Source: Nemertoderma westbladi | Lineage: Eukaryota > Xenacoelomorpha > Nemertodermatida > Nemertodermatidae | NCBI GenBank assembly: GCA_032718475.1 | Contig: JAUCBJ010001075.1 | Location: 1 to 64,000, forward strand | DNA length: 64,000 bases | Reading direction: 5' to 3' | Shown here: positions 31,971 through 45,000 of the stretch, in pieces | Layout: the number at the start of each line of letters is the position of its first letter | Numbering within the stretch: position 1 is the stretch's first letter | Program-made: the position numbers and the translations under genes | The notes under the pieces: generated by a model | What the model saw: only the letters and a program-made list of their open reading frames with translations | The model's database searches: none | What the model was told of the DNA's origin: nothing

Positions 31971-32872
31971 ACAGTAGACATATCAACCAATTAAGGATAT
32001 TAATGAACGAACAATAATTGCACAAACATAATATGCCAATTAAGATCTCATTAAGAGCACAGACACCGTCGTTATCTATACTGGGTCGCGTCTGGTCCCA
32101 CGAGACTGAGGCAGAAAGGTCGCCGCTTTAGGTCCCACAGCCACCGCGAAATGTCGCAAGTGCATTATCGGTCCCAGGAGATACAGTAAGGGTGGGGGGT
32201 AACCAAACCAACTTAGTAGTTCCCAAAACAGACCCGTTATACTGTACTGTGTCATGAACTATTTTATAATTAAATAACAATAAATTAATTAATAACACCA
32301 ACAATCAAACTGCTAACCCAATTGTATTTCGTGAAAGATCTTACGTAACATTTAGTGGAATTTTATTAAATTTCCGAGCACTTACGAAAAATCCGTCACA
32401 ATTAAAATAAATTATATTGTGATCATTAATAAAACACGAAGTGGGGCCTTCGCGCAGCACATGACATAAACTTATATCAAGTGTCAACTCGTAAGAATTA
32501 TAAGCAAAATATAAGCAGATGTCACTTCACCATCTTGCGGCCCTCTAGAGCGGCAGACTGGCGAACTGTGGACTGATCACCTTCTTTATAAACCCAACAT
32601 GTGGGATAGTACCGGTACATATATGCAAAGATTCAGCTTAAACGAAATAAAACCACGGAATTGGGAAAAGGATTTCACTTTCAGATATTTCGCCCTCTAG
32701 CGGCAGACTGGAGAGCTGCTAGTTATTAACATGTCAAAACGGTAAGAACGACGACATCAATTTGCCATTATTGACCAACCCCCAAACAGTGTCAGTTCGC
32801 TATGGCTCCTCCAACTTCGTGGCTCTCCCCACAATATAATTACAAGGTAGGCCTAAACAACATTGCGTGGAA
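31971..32872. other. EFL1 3' flank
   Basis: No second gene seen. Stretches near 32095-32215 resemble 54860-55010 (CCACCGCGA-ATGTC-type block followed by a GGTAACCAAACCAA-type block), pointing to a dispersed repeat. EFL1's 3' UTR should end here, but its polyadenylation site was not fixed. Confidence 0.4.
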
Positions 32873-33061
32873 CTATTTATTTCGTTTTAACGTCCTTTGT
32901 TTCTCTCCGTGCTCCACTAGTTTTTCTTCCACAGACAGACCTTTCCTTCGTCTCACTGAGTCCCGATATCTTGCTGCCTGGTTCTCACTGTCTGCCTTCT
33001 CTCCGAAGTGCCGCAGTTCCTCGTCTGTTGTAGGCACCCAGTACGGGTCACTCTCTATGGT
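32873..33061 (-). CDS. EFL1 terminal coding exon
   Basis: The acceptor is TTTCTTCAG just upstream (minus strand). The exon reads [20 protein letters not shown] and a charged, Lys/Arg-rich tail with [14 protein letters not shown], ending in TAG at 32875-32873. This is the highly conserved EFL1 C-terminus. Length is 189 nt, phase 0 on entry. Confidence 0.93.
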   Translation of the reverse strand, partial: TIESDPYWVPTTDEELRHFGEKADSENQAARYRDSVRRRKGLSVEEKLVEHGEKQRTLKRNK

Positions 33062-36000
33062 CTGAAGAAAAAAGTATTATTATTAATTACGGTATTTGAA
33101 GCGAATCAGTGGTTTCACATTGCAACTTTCGTTGGGCACAGTTGATCAAATACGAATGTTTGTACATTGGGGTTGATTATTATAGTCGCTGTAGATGATT
33201 GGTATTGGGCATTTAGAAGGCGATGAGGACGTAAATGGCAGGCATACAACGTAATAGGTCCGTCCACATTTTATGTGAGAAATTGTTAGAACGCCAGACT
33301 TCGGACAACCCGGAGGTCACCAAACACCCACTACTTTCCTTTCCCTTTCCTTTCTTAATGTTACGTCGTACTATTGCCAAAATGCGACTGCTCGCAGAAA
33401 ATAATGTGTTACATATTAGACACATCAAAAACTAATAATTAGCTTACCTCCCGCACCCTGATTCTCGTGTTGTTATGTAAATGCAGCTTACTTACCTCCC
33501 AATGCGTAAATTCAAGTTGAGGATTTGCTAATCCACTAGTCCGTTTTCTTATTTCGTCAGCGAAACCTAAACTTTCTGCAACGGGTAAGATTGCAGAGAT
33601 ATTGAAAATAGAAGACCCATCCAGCATCGTGTCGCTAAGGATACGCCCTTGGCGCTTGTTCAATACAGCGTAGAGTTTACCTAAAGATAATGTAAGCATG
33701 TACCAATGTTACGAATGGAAAAAAATGTAGACTTTAGTTTTAGAGAAAAACATACGCATTGGACTCTAGGCCTAATGATTAATTAAAATATACAAACTGA
33801 TTAGGGAAAAAAATAGGGGAGATATTTACCCGCATCCAATCTGCGCCCGCTAATTACAAATTAATGGAGCAGGTTATCAGTGGCATGAAAAACAATAAAC
33901 AGGTTACAGTTTCATAATCAGCTACACAAGAACTTAATTAAGTTGTAATTATTTATCGGGCGGAGATTGGACGATGGAGAGGAAGTTTCCACTAAAATGC
34001 CGTCACATTTATAAACGGATTATTTCTGAATTTCTACCAAAGCGAGACTCACCCAAAACATCCGCGGTAGCTTGAATGTTACAAGTGTACATTGCTGCGA
34101 CTAGTCGCAGCGGTTGAGCTTGCATACATCTACGACAACATTCCTTTACTGTTGATATAAGTTGCCCTGACAACATACCCAAATCAACATGAGTTGAGAT
34201 TTTCTCGGTTTTATTATTGTCCTAGAAACACAATAAAAACAAACAAACTGTGTAGGAAATAAATACCGTAGAAACATGAAAAACTTCATCAGTAAAACTG
34301 AAAGTAATATATCTTATCGTTGAGTCGGAGTATTGCCTCGCTCTCCGTAAAGTTGTACGAGTTTCATTACATTTTATATTGGTTTTAGGTTAGCGTAGTG
34401 AAATATTGTATTTGTAACCAAGTAACACAAAGGGACCCCCTTGGAAATAAGCTGCAAAGCTTTAGGGGTAATCCTATATGTTATGTTGAGCAATACCTTT
34501 ATATATTGTTTGGTGTATTTGTTATTGTTTTTAAATAGTGTATAAATAAATCTATCTTGCCATCTCAGCGATAACGAGCAGTTACTGATTGGTTGGTTAC
34601 ATGGATGGCAGTGAGTGGCCGCCTAACTACGTAGTGTGGTATAGCACCGAATCGAAGCTCACTCAGGCAGGGCGCTGTTCGATTTTGTAATAATATTCGC
34701 AATATATTGCCCCCCCCCCCCCCCCCCCCCCCCTATTTGGAAAACGGGCATCCTCATAAGTTTTGACTCGCCACACACTGACACAGTCCAATCATGAATT
34801 ACTGTAACTACTGTAGTGGTGAAAAATGGAAGGTACTTAAAGAGCAACACGACCGAACACAGTCGAACACACTCCAAAAACTGCCGAACACAATCGAACA
34901 CAGTCGAAAATAGAAAGAGCGCAAAAAATTACACAGGGTACCAACTTTTAGATAAAATAATCCACGCGTTGCTTTTCTATAAGTCAATTCCCGAAATTAT
35001 TGAATAAAATTGTCGCGAAATTAGATATTCATGTACCGGTAGCTACAGTATGTTGTACCGATACAGTACGTCATGTATGTACGGTAACTGGTGGTAGGCC
35101 TAACTTCCTAATTCAATCTTCAGCAATCAGTCCCAGCTCACTGCGCTGTTCCAGTACACAGTCAGTTACACGGGTTAGCTAAACCGCTCTTACTATATTT
35201 ATGTGACAGGTACGGTACCCGGTAGGCTTCCCTACATAGTTTGTTGTACAGTACAACAGAACACAACAAATTAAGAATTTTTTGTTTCCAACCTACAGGT
35301 AGGCGACAAGCTGAACTGATAAGAAATGAATATTTAATTTCGCTACGATTTTATTGCATAATTTCGGGAATTTACTTATAGAAAAGCAACGCGTGGCTAA
35401 TTTTATCTATTTCATATTTAATCTATTTTTAGTGGATTTGCGATGTTTTTTAGTGATACTACAGTCAGTATAAATGAATTACTGCATTTGTTGTATTTTT
35501 TAACGATTTTGGCATTAAATTTATTGAAAAACTCATTATTTTTTAGTGCGATATATGATAATTTCATTATTTTTAGTGAGTCGAGAAATAGTTGTAACTC
35601 TGTCAGTCTGTAACTGTAACTCTCGTAAACAATTGTAAATCTGTCAATTTTGGGGTAAATCTTTTCGACCTACGCGTAGGCCTACGCGTAGCTACGCGTA
35701 GTTTGTAACTTCCATTCCTGTCATTTACCGGTAGGGCCAGACTTACTGCCTTTTTAACAACTACGCGTAGGTGTTTTAAAACTACGCGTAGTTATTTTGG
35801 AACTACGCGTAGGTATTTTGAAACTACGCGTAGGTGCTACGCGTAGCAGTCCTGATAACAATGATTTTTCATTTCAGGTCCGGTAGGGTTGAGTTGTTAG
35901 GCAAGTATCGGTATATGCCAGGTATCTGATTATCAGATAAATGTAATAACAGAATCGGAAACTCATATCTCTACATACAGCACTGGTAATAAATAATATT

Positions 36001-39000
36001 CGGCTCTTTCACATACAAACACAGAGGATGAATAAAAAGTAAACTTAAAATTCACGTCTCATGATTCAAGTATCTTTGTTTCCATTGGATTATTTAAATA
36101 TTGAACAGTAGTAAATAAAGCGACCAGTCTACCGGTGAAGAGGTTAAGCGAAAGCTGATAAATACTGCATATAATCAAATTGTTTGGTCAAATAACAAGT
36201 GCAACCAATCATGGTAGACAATTTAGTCTCCCCCTTCCCTTGTCAAGGGGTTAACATATTAAATACAGTATATCCTTGCCCTATCGTGAACAAAGGCAAT
36301 AAAAAGCATAGAGAATCGATAAGAACCATCGGCCTATTTCCTTTGTAAACTATTTTTGAACTCTAAACATTAATTATTAACACATTTTACCGCCCGCAAC
36401 GCATGAAGTGAAGAATATGTAGTCTTCGCGTATTCCTCTATATAGAGTATACAGGTATAGGATACATTACTGTTGAAAGCATTTGATGGTTGTGGGTTGT
36501 TTATTGAACATACCGTATTGTGTCTTATTTTAGTACTGACTCGCTTGGAATACGTAAGCCTACTAATGATAAACGACGTATAGGCATAGTTATGGGTAGC
36601 ACCTATGCGTAGGTCGCGTAGGACCTACGCGTAGCTACGCGTAGCACCTACGCGTAGTTATTGTTAAAACTCTGAAACTGGTGATATATGACCCAATGTT
36701 GCGAACTACGCGTAGCTACGCGTAGGCCTACGCGTAGGTCGAAAAGATTTACCCAAATTTTGTCTATGTGATGCCGTATCACTGTATCACACAGTCACAG
36801 GATTACCACATAGCTCGCGTTCTTGTACATTCTGGCTCCAGTCTTCTACTGTTCTATCTAGCGCAGTATCTACTATGACTGTATGAGACTATATAATATA
36901 CCGGTCAGCCGGTACCTGTATACTGTTACAGTGTTAGTTAGTTGTAGGTACTGGCTCAGGACTGCACAGCACATCACACAGATTTACACGGTCTTACAGT
37001 CTGACGGTTGCAGATTATAGGATTAATATTACAGCTACAGTACAGTACAGCAGTAGTATACCGGTCCCGGTCCGGGGAAAAGTGAACACTATTCAAAATT
37101 TTAACTTATTAACAGTAGTATTACTGTATTACCGTACAGCCGCACCTCGCAGGCTACAGTCTGACAGTAGGCCTATACGGTACCGGTAGCTGGACTGTCA
37201 GTCGGGCACTTTGAGAAAAACTTTAGGGTATTTATATTATCTAAACAGCACGGTGAAAAAAATTTCCGCACGGTCAAAAGTTTCTGATTTACTTATACTT
37301 TCTGACTTTCGATTTTTATATTTAAAAAACACGTCTGGAAATATTTTAACACGTCAGGCTGTCAGGTAAAAAAATGTCAATATTGACATGTCCATCAGTC
37401 CATGCAGCCATGTCAATTTTGAGATGCCCCATCCTGGTGCCTGGTGAAACTAGCTCTAGCCCCATCCTGCCATCCTGGTGAAACTAGCTCTACCTACATG
37501 CAGACATGTCAATATTGACACATGTCTGCATGTCAATATTGACAAAGTGCCCGACTGACTGTGCAGCTGCTGAGCTGTGAGCTGGTGAGCGTGAGGTAAG
37601 CCAGTGAGCGTGACAGCGTGAGGAGGTCTGGAGGTGAGACAGAGAGACAATCTTAATCTAACAATCTAAAACACAGGTTATGTTAGGCCTATACTGTTAG
37701 CCTATCCCTATACCAGTATACAGTTATCTGGTTATAGGCCTACTCGTCTGCTCGTACTGTACCTAATAGAATAAGAACCAGGGAACGTATTATCCAATAA
37801 ACTGCCAATTGTTTTACCGGTACGCTATCTTTTGAAAGACTGAAAGATGGCTGCGAGTTTCTTGAGCTACCTACCGGCAAGTCAGATGTCCCATGAGAAG
37901 AAATCCACTCTCCTAACTCTCATGATCCTAACTATAGCAGCGATTCTCTCCTTCCTAATCAGACTCTTCTCTGTACTCAGATTCGAATCGGTTATTCATG
38001 AGTTCGATCCCTACTTTAACTACCGTACCACGAGATTTCTTGTTGACAATGGCTACTACGACTTCCATAACTGGTTCGATGACCGCGCCTGGTATCCTTT
38101 GGGAAGGATTATTGGTGGAACCATCTACCCCGGGTTGATGATTACATCTACTATATTATATAACCTACTCCATAGGTTTGTGAGTCGTCATTTCTCATTT
38201 TGTCTTTATGTCCTACCGCCATCGTACAGTCGTTGTAATTCTGTAACTTACCTTATATAATAACATATTTGTGTATATACCGGTACTGGTACTGTAGTAG
38301 CGTGTACTGGTGTAGGCCCTATACACGGATACATGACCGAACGTAATCAGGATCGAATGTAACATAGTTCAGTAGTTATTACGTATCGAACGTAACCGCA
38401 ATTATGTTACATTGGATCCTATAACTATGTTACATTCGATCTACAATTTACTAAGCCCGAATGTAACATGCCATTTAAAGGAGCAGGTTACAGATACGTG
38501 TTGGGGGAACCAAAACAATAAACGAAAGTTAACACATGTTACAAGATTATGCAGGTTACTTTTATTTAAAGGCAGAAAGGAGCAGGTTACAGAGGCGTGT
38601 TGGGGGGAACCAAAACAATAAACGAAAGTTAACACATGTTACATTCGATCTACAATTTACTAAGCCCGAATGTAACATGCCATTTAAAGGAGCAGGTTAC
38701 AGATACGTGTTGGGGGAACCAAAACAATAAACGAAAGTTAACACATGTTACAAGATTATGCAGGTTACTTTTATTTAAAGGCAGAAAGGAGCATGTTACA
38801 GAGGCGTGTTGGGGGGAACCAAAACAATAAACGAAAGTTAACACATGTTACAAGATTATGCAAGTTACTTAATTGGGTCTTTGTTTTGTACTCACCAAAC
38901 TGTTTCTTCCTGTAAATAAACGAAGCATTTAATCGGTTTAACTCCTGAAATCAAAACACAACAGAAATAAATGTACCGGTATGTTACATTCGAGCTTAGT

Positions 39001-42000
39001 AATTTGTAGATCGAATGTAACATAGTTATAGGATCCAATGTAACATAATTGAGGTTACTTTCGATTCGTAAAAACTATGTTACATTCGATCCTGATTACG
39101 TTCGGTCTGTCACCCCCTATACACTATAGGCCTATAAATTATATACCGATTACATCATATTACAGTATTATATGCTTATTTATACAGTTTTAGGGCCTGG
39201 CCTACCTAAATAATTATATATAGGGGTACTGTAAATCAGTAAATTGTAATACAGTTCAGATCAGACTACACTATTTATTGTACTAATCCCGAGACAAGTA
39301 TTTTTTTATACATAAACATAACATATCAGCACAGCAGCATATTTAGTACATCTAAAACTACAACACAGAGTGTCAAACATACAACATACCCAGACAGCCA
39401 GATACCGTGCGGCATTAATCAGTTAAATATGTAATTTATGTCGATCCATTACCCGTACGGCCGTACATCTATCAATACTTAAACAGTGATTAGCTTCTAC
39501 TAAGTCTGAAACTTACTTTCAGTTTCTGTAGGTTAGACCTAACTCATATAACAGTCTAAAAAACATTATATATTTTAGCCTCAACATTACAATCGACATC
39601 CGTAACGTATGTGTCTTCCTGGCCCCCCTCTTCTCCTCACTAACCAGCATCGTCACCTACCATCTCACCAAAGAGCTCTGGTCCACAGGGGCTGGCCTCG
39701 TCGCTGCTAGTCTCATTGCTATCGTCCCTGGTTACATATCCCGTTCGGTGGCTGGAAGTTACGACAACGAAGGAATCGCGATCTTCTGCATGCTCCTCAC
39801 CTACACATTGTGGATAAAAGCTGTTAAACGTGGCAGCGTTGCCTGGGCGACTGCCTGCGCAGTCGCATACTTCTACATGGTATCATCCTGGGGAGGCTAC
39901 GTCTTCCTTATCAACCTCATACCAATGCATGTATTCGCTCTCATAGTAACCGGTCGTTTCAACGTAAAGGTCTACGTTAGCTACTGCACCGTCTTCTGCC
40001 TCGGTACCGTAATGTCAATGCAGATCCCCTTCGTGGGGTTCCAGCCTATACAGAGCTCGGAGCACATGGCCGCCTTCGGGGTCTTCGGACTCTGTCAGAT
40101 AGTCGGTTTCTACCAGTACGCCGCGAGCAAGTTGTCCAAAGAAGAGTTGAATCTCTTGTCGCGGTTCGTTATCTCGGCGACGGTGGTGGTCTCGTTGGTT
40201 GTCGCCATGGCTCTGCAACTCTCCGGTAAGATCGCGCCCTGGACCGGTCGCTTCTACAGTCTGCTGGATCCCAGTTACGCCAAGAACAACATCCCCATCA
40301 TCGCGTCCGTCTCCGAACATCAACCGACCGCCTGGAGTTCCTTCTACTTCGATCTGCAACTCCTCGTCTTTATGTTCCCCGTTGGCCTCTACCACTGCTT
40401 CGCTAACCTCACCACCGAGAACATCTTTATCATTCTGTACGGCGTCACTAGCATCTACTTCGCCGGCGTTATGGTTCGATTGATGTTGGTTCTAGCGCCG
40501 GTTATGTGCATCCTTGCGAGCATAGGTCTCAACAAAACGATGACGTCCTTTATGAAGAACTTGGAATCGACGAACAAGGAAACCCCGCAGCCGAAGAAAC
40601 GAGCCGACAACTCGTACTCCGTTAAGAACGAGGTCGCCATGGCTGTGGTCGCGATGATCACGCTGTTCCTGACCACCTACGTGTTCCACTGCACCTGGGT
40701 GACCAGCGAGGCCTACAGCAGTCCGTCCATCGTGCTGGCGGCTAGGGGCGGCAGCGATGGAAGTCGGATGATATTCGACGACTTCAGGGAGGCCTACTAC
40801 TGGATGCGGCAGAACACCGAGGAAGACGCGAAGATAATGTCCTGGTGGGATTACGGATATCAGATAACCGCGATGGCTAACCGAACCATACTAGTCGACA
40901 ATAACACCTGGAACAACACTCACATATCGAGGTTATTATTACATTGTACACACCTTATATATTAATGTTAAGAAATTTACTATTCGCAACAATAAACTCA
41001 GTTCAGTTACCATCGTTTTAAAAAAAAACCGATAGCGAGAAAAATTTCGGTACCCTGTGATATTATTTGGTTACCGGAACGTTTTATTGGTATACTTCAT
41101 CGTGATTCCTCTTGTTTTACAGAGTCGGCCAAGCGATGTCTTCCACTGAGGATAAAGCCTACGAGATAATGCAGGAGCTGGACGTTGACTACGTGCTCGT
41201 AATATTCGGCGGCATGGTCGGCTACTCCTCCGACGACATCAACAAGTTCCTCTGGATGGTCCGGATCGGCGGCTCCACAGACAGGGGGACCCACATACAC
41301 GAGAAGGATTACTACACCCCCAGCGGCGAGTTCCGAGTCGACAGAGAGGGCTCCCCCACCCTCCTCAACTGTCTCATGTACAAACTCTGCTACTACAAGT
41401 TCGGTAACGTCTACACCGACGCCAACAAACCGATGGGTTACGATAGAGTTCGCAACGTCGAGATCGGTAACAAAGACTTCGAGTTGGATGTACTGGAGGA
41501 GGCCTACACCACTCAGCATTGGTTGGTGCGGATATACAAGGTGAAACCGATGTCTAATCGGGGTATATAGAGGGTCCCCCTGGGGTTGTATTACTTGAGT
41601 TTATTTATTGAGGTGGAGTTGAGACAAGGTGCCGGGTATAGGAATCGGTTGAGTGGCTCGATCCAGTCCATCGTTATGTCTTCACAGACTTTGGCGGATG
41701 CTTTTAGCGACTAAATTATTGTTTGTCTATATATTTATATACAAAGACTCGATAAAAATAATGAAATAAGATGATTAGGGACGGGTTGATAATTTTTTAT
41801 ATCATTGCCAGGTGATTTTTATAATAACATCAGTGCCGGTGGTCCAATACACTATTATATTCTGTAAACCTGCAAACTGCAAGTCTAAACATCGGAATAT
41901 AAGTTTATTAATCCAAATCGGTGTAGTAATTATGATTAATTATTATCCTAATTGTTTAGGTGAAGGAAATAAAGACATAAATGGTTAATAGGTGCACATT

Positions 42001-45000
42001 ATTTAACACCTATTTATACACAACACGTGAAATTAATTGTTTTACATTCTTTATTTTGGTTTCTATGTATCAGGTATTGTGACCATTTGGTTTTGGATCT
42101 CTCAGTTAACTCGAACATCCACCAACACCAGTTAGGTGATAACATACAGTGAGGCTATGTATTTTCAATATCAATAGTAATATTTTTGGGGACATAATAT
42201 ATTACGTGCTAAACTTATTTTCGTTACTGGTTTATAGCTAACTATTTATTTTCTCCAGGTTATAGGTGTACGATACCAGTGTTGCTCGAGTTTGTGCAGT
42301 TTATATCAAACAAACCTTGTATAGTAAACAACTTGCATACAAAATGTGAATTAATACATTCCTGCGGTTTTCGGTGTCAGCTTAATCTTAAAGCTAATCT
42401 ATAATCAACGATATTAGTTTCAATGATGGGAAGGCCCACTTTGAGAAGCTCCAAAACGATGGCAGTGTATTGAATGATAACGTAGTGTGATACATCCTGT
42501 GTGTGTCTGAGTATCTAGGAAGTACTCCATACTCACAGACACAGATATACACAGAGAGACATACATAGCTCCTTTGCCAAAGTCTAGATTGATGCAAAGA
42601 GAATGAAGCATCAGCATCAAGCAAACAGCATACCGATAGATAGAGCCAGTAAATATCAGTCGGCTTCTTCAAGACATACTCTAAAGATCAGCCCCCAGCG
42701 GCAAATTTCACAAAAAGGGAACCCCAAAATTCAAGAAAAAAAGGGGGAAAGGAGCCACAAATGTTAAAATAAAGGGGAAAAGGGAACCACAACAGATAAA
42801 TTAAAGGGGAAAAAGGAACCACAAAAGATAAAATAAAGGGGAAAAAGGAACCACAAAAGATAAAATAAAGGGGAAAAAGGAACCACAAAAGATAAAATAA
42901 AGGGGAAAAAGGAACCACAAAAGATAAAATAAAGGGGAAAAAGGAGCCACAAAAAGATAAAATAAAGGGGAAAAAGGAACCACAAAAGATAAAATAAAGG
43001 GGAAAAAGGAACCCCAAAAGATAAAATAAAGGGGAAAAAGGAGCCACAAAAGATAAAATAAAGGGGAAAAAGGAACCACAAAAGATAAAATAAAGGGGAA
43101 AAAGGAACCACAAAAGATAAAATAGAGGGGAAAAAGGAACCCCAAAAGATAAAATAAAGGGGAAAAAGGAACCACAAAAGATAAAATAAAGGGGAAAAAG
43201 GAACCACAAAAGATAAAATAAAGGGGAAAAAGGAACCACAAAAGATAAAATAAAGGGGAAAAAGGAACCACAAAAGATAAAATAAAGGGGAAAAAGGAAC
43301 CCCAAAAGATAAAATAAAGGGGAAAAAGGAACCACAAAAGATAAAATAAAGGGGAAAAAGGAACCACAAAAGATAAAATAAAGGGGAAAAGGGAACCACA
43401 AAAGATAAAATAAAGGGGAAAAGGAACCACAAAAGATAAAATAAAGGGGAAAAAGGAACCACAAAAGATAAAATAAAGGGGAAAAGGGAACCACAAAAGA
43501 TAAAATAAAGGGGAAAAAGGAACCCCAAAAGATAAAATAAAGGGGAAAAAGGAACCACAAAAGATAAAATAAAGGGGAAAAAGGAACCACAAAAGATAAA
43601 ATAAAGGGGAAAAGGGAACCACAAAAGATAAAATAAAGGGGAAAAGGGAACCACAAAAGATAAAATAAAGGGGAAAAGGGAACCACAAAAGATAAAATAA
43701 AGGGGAAAAAGGAACCCCAAAAGATAAAATAAAGGGGAAAAAGGAACCACAAAAGATAAAATAAAGGGGAAAAAGGAACCACAAAAGATAAAATAAAGGG
43801 GAAAAGGGAACCACAAAAGATAAAATAAAGGGGAAAAAGGAACCCCAAAAGATAAAATAAAGGGGAAAAAGGAACCACAAAAGATAAAATAAAGGGGAAA
43901 AGGGAACCACAAAAGATAAAATAAAGGGGAAAAAGGAACCCCAAAAGATAAAATAAAGGGGAAAAGGGAACCACAAAAGATAAAATAAAGGGGAAAAAGG
44001 GAACCACAAAAGATAAAATAAAGGGGAAAAAGGAACCACAAAAGATAAAATAAAGGGGAAAAAGGAACCACAAAAGATAAAATAAAGGGGAAAAAGGAAC
44101 CCCAAAAGATAAAATAAAGGGGAAAAAGGAACCCCAAAAGATAAAATAAAGGGGAAAAAGGAACCACAAAAGATAAAATAAAGGGGAAAAAGGAACCACA
44201 AAAGATAAAATAAAGGGGAAAAAGGAACCACAAAAGATAAAATAAAGGGGAAAAAGGAACCCCAAAAGATAAAATAAAGGGGAAAAAGGGACCACAAAAG
44301 ATAAAATAAAGGGGAAAAAGGAACCCCAAAAGATAAAATAAAGGGGAAAAGGGAACCACAAAAGATAAAATAAAGGGGAAAAAGGAACCCCAAAAGATAA
44401 AATAAAGGGGAAAAAGGAACCCCAAAAGATAAAATAAAGGGGAAAAAGGAACCACAAAAGATAAAATAAAGGGGAAAAAGGAACCACAAAAGATAAAATA
44501 AAGGGGAAAAAGGAACCACAAAAGATAAAATAAAGGGGAAAAAGGAACCCCAAAAGATAAAATAAAGGGGAAAAAGGAACCACAAAAGACAAAATAAAGG
44601 GGAAAAAGGAACCCCAAAAGATAAAATAAAGGGGAAAAAGGGACCACAAAAGATAAAATAAAGGGGAAAAAGGAACCACAAAAGATAAAATAAAGGGGAA
44701 AAAGGAACCACAAAAGATAAAATAAAGGAGAAAAAGTAACCACAAAAGATAAAATAAAGGGGAAAAAGGAACCCCAAAAGATAAAATAAAGGGGAAAAAG
44801 GAACCACAAAAGATAAAATAAAGGGGAAAAAGTAACCACAAAAGATAAAATAAAGGGGAAAAAGGAACCCCAAAAGATAAAATAAAGGGGAAAAAGGAAC
44901 CACAAAAGATAAAATAAAGGGGAAAAAGGAACCACAAAAGATAAAATAAAGGGGAAAAGGGAACCACAAAAGATAAAATAAAGGGGAAAAGGGAACCACA

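Noticed and set aside
38176-38185. GTGAGT at 38180 as the STT3A exon 1 donor
   Set aside because: It would place exon 2 out of frame; GTTTGT at 38176 gives the conserved continuation.
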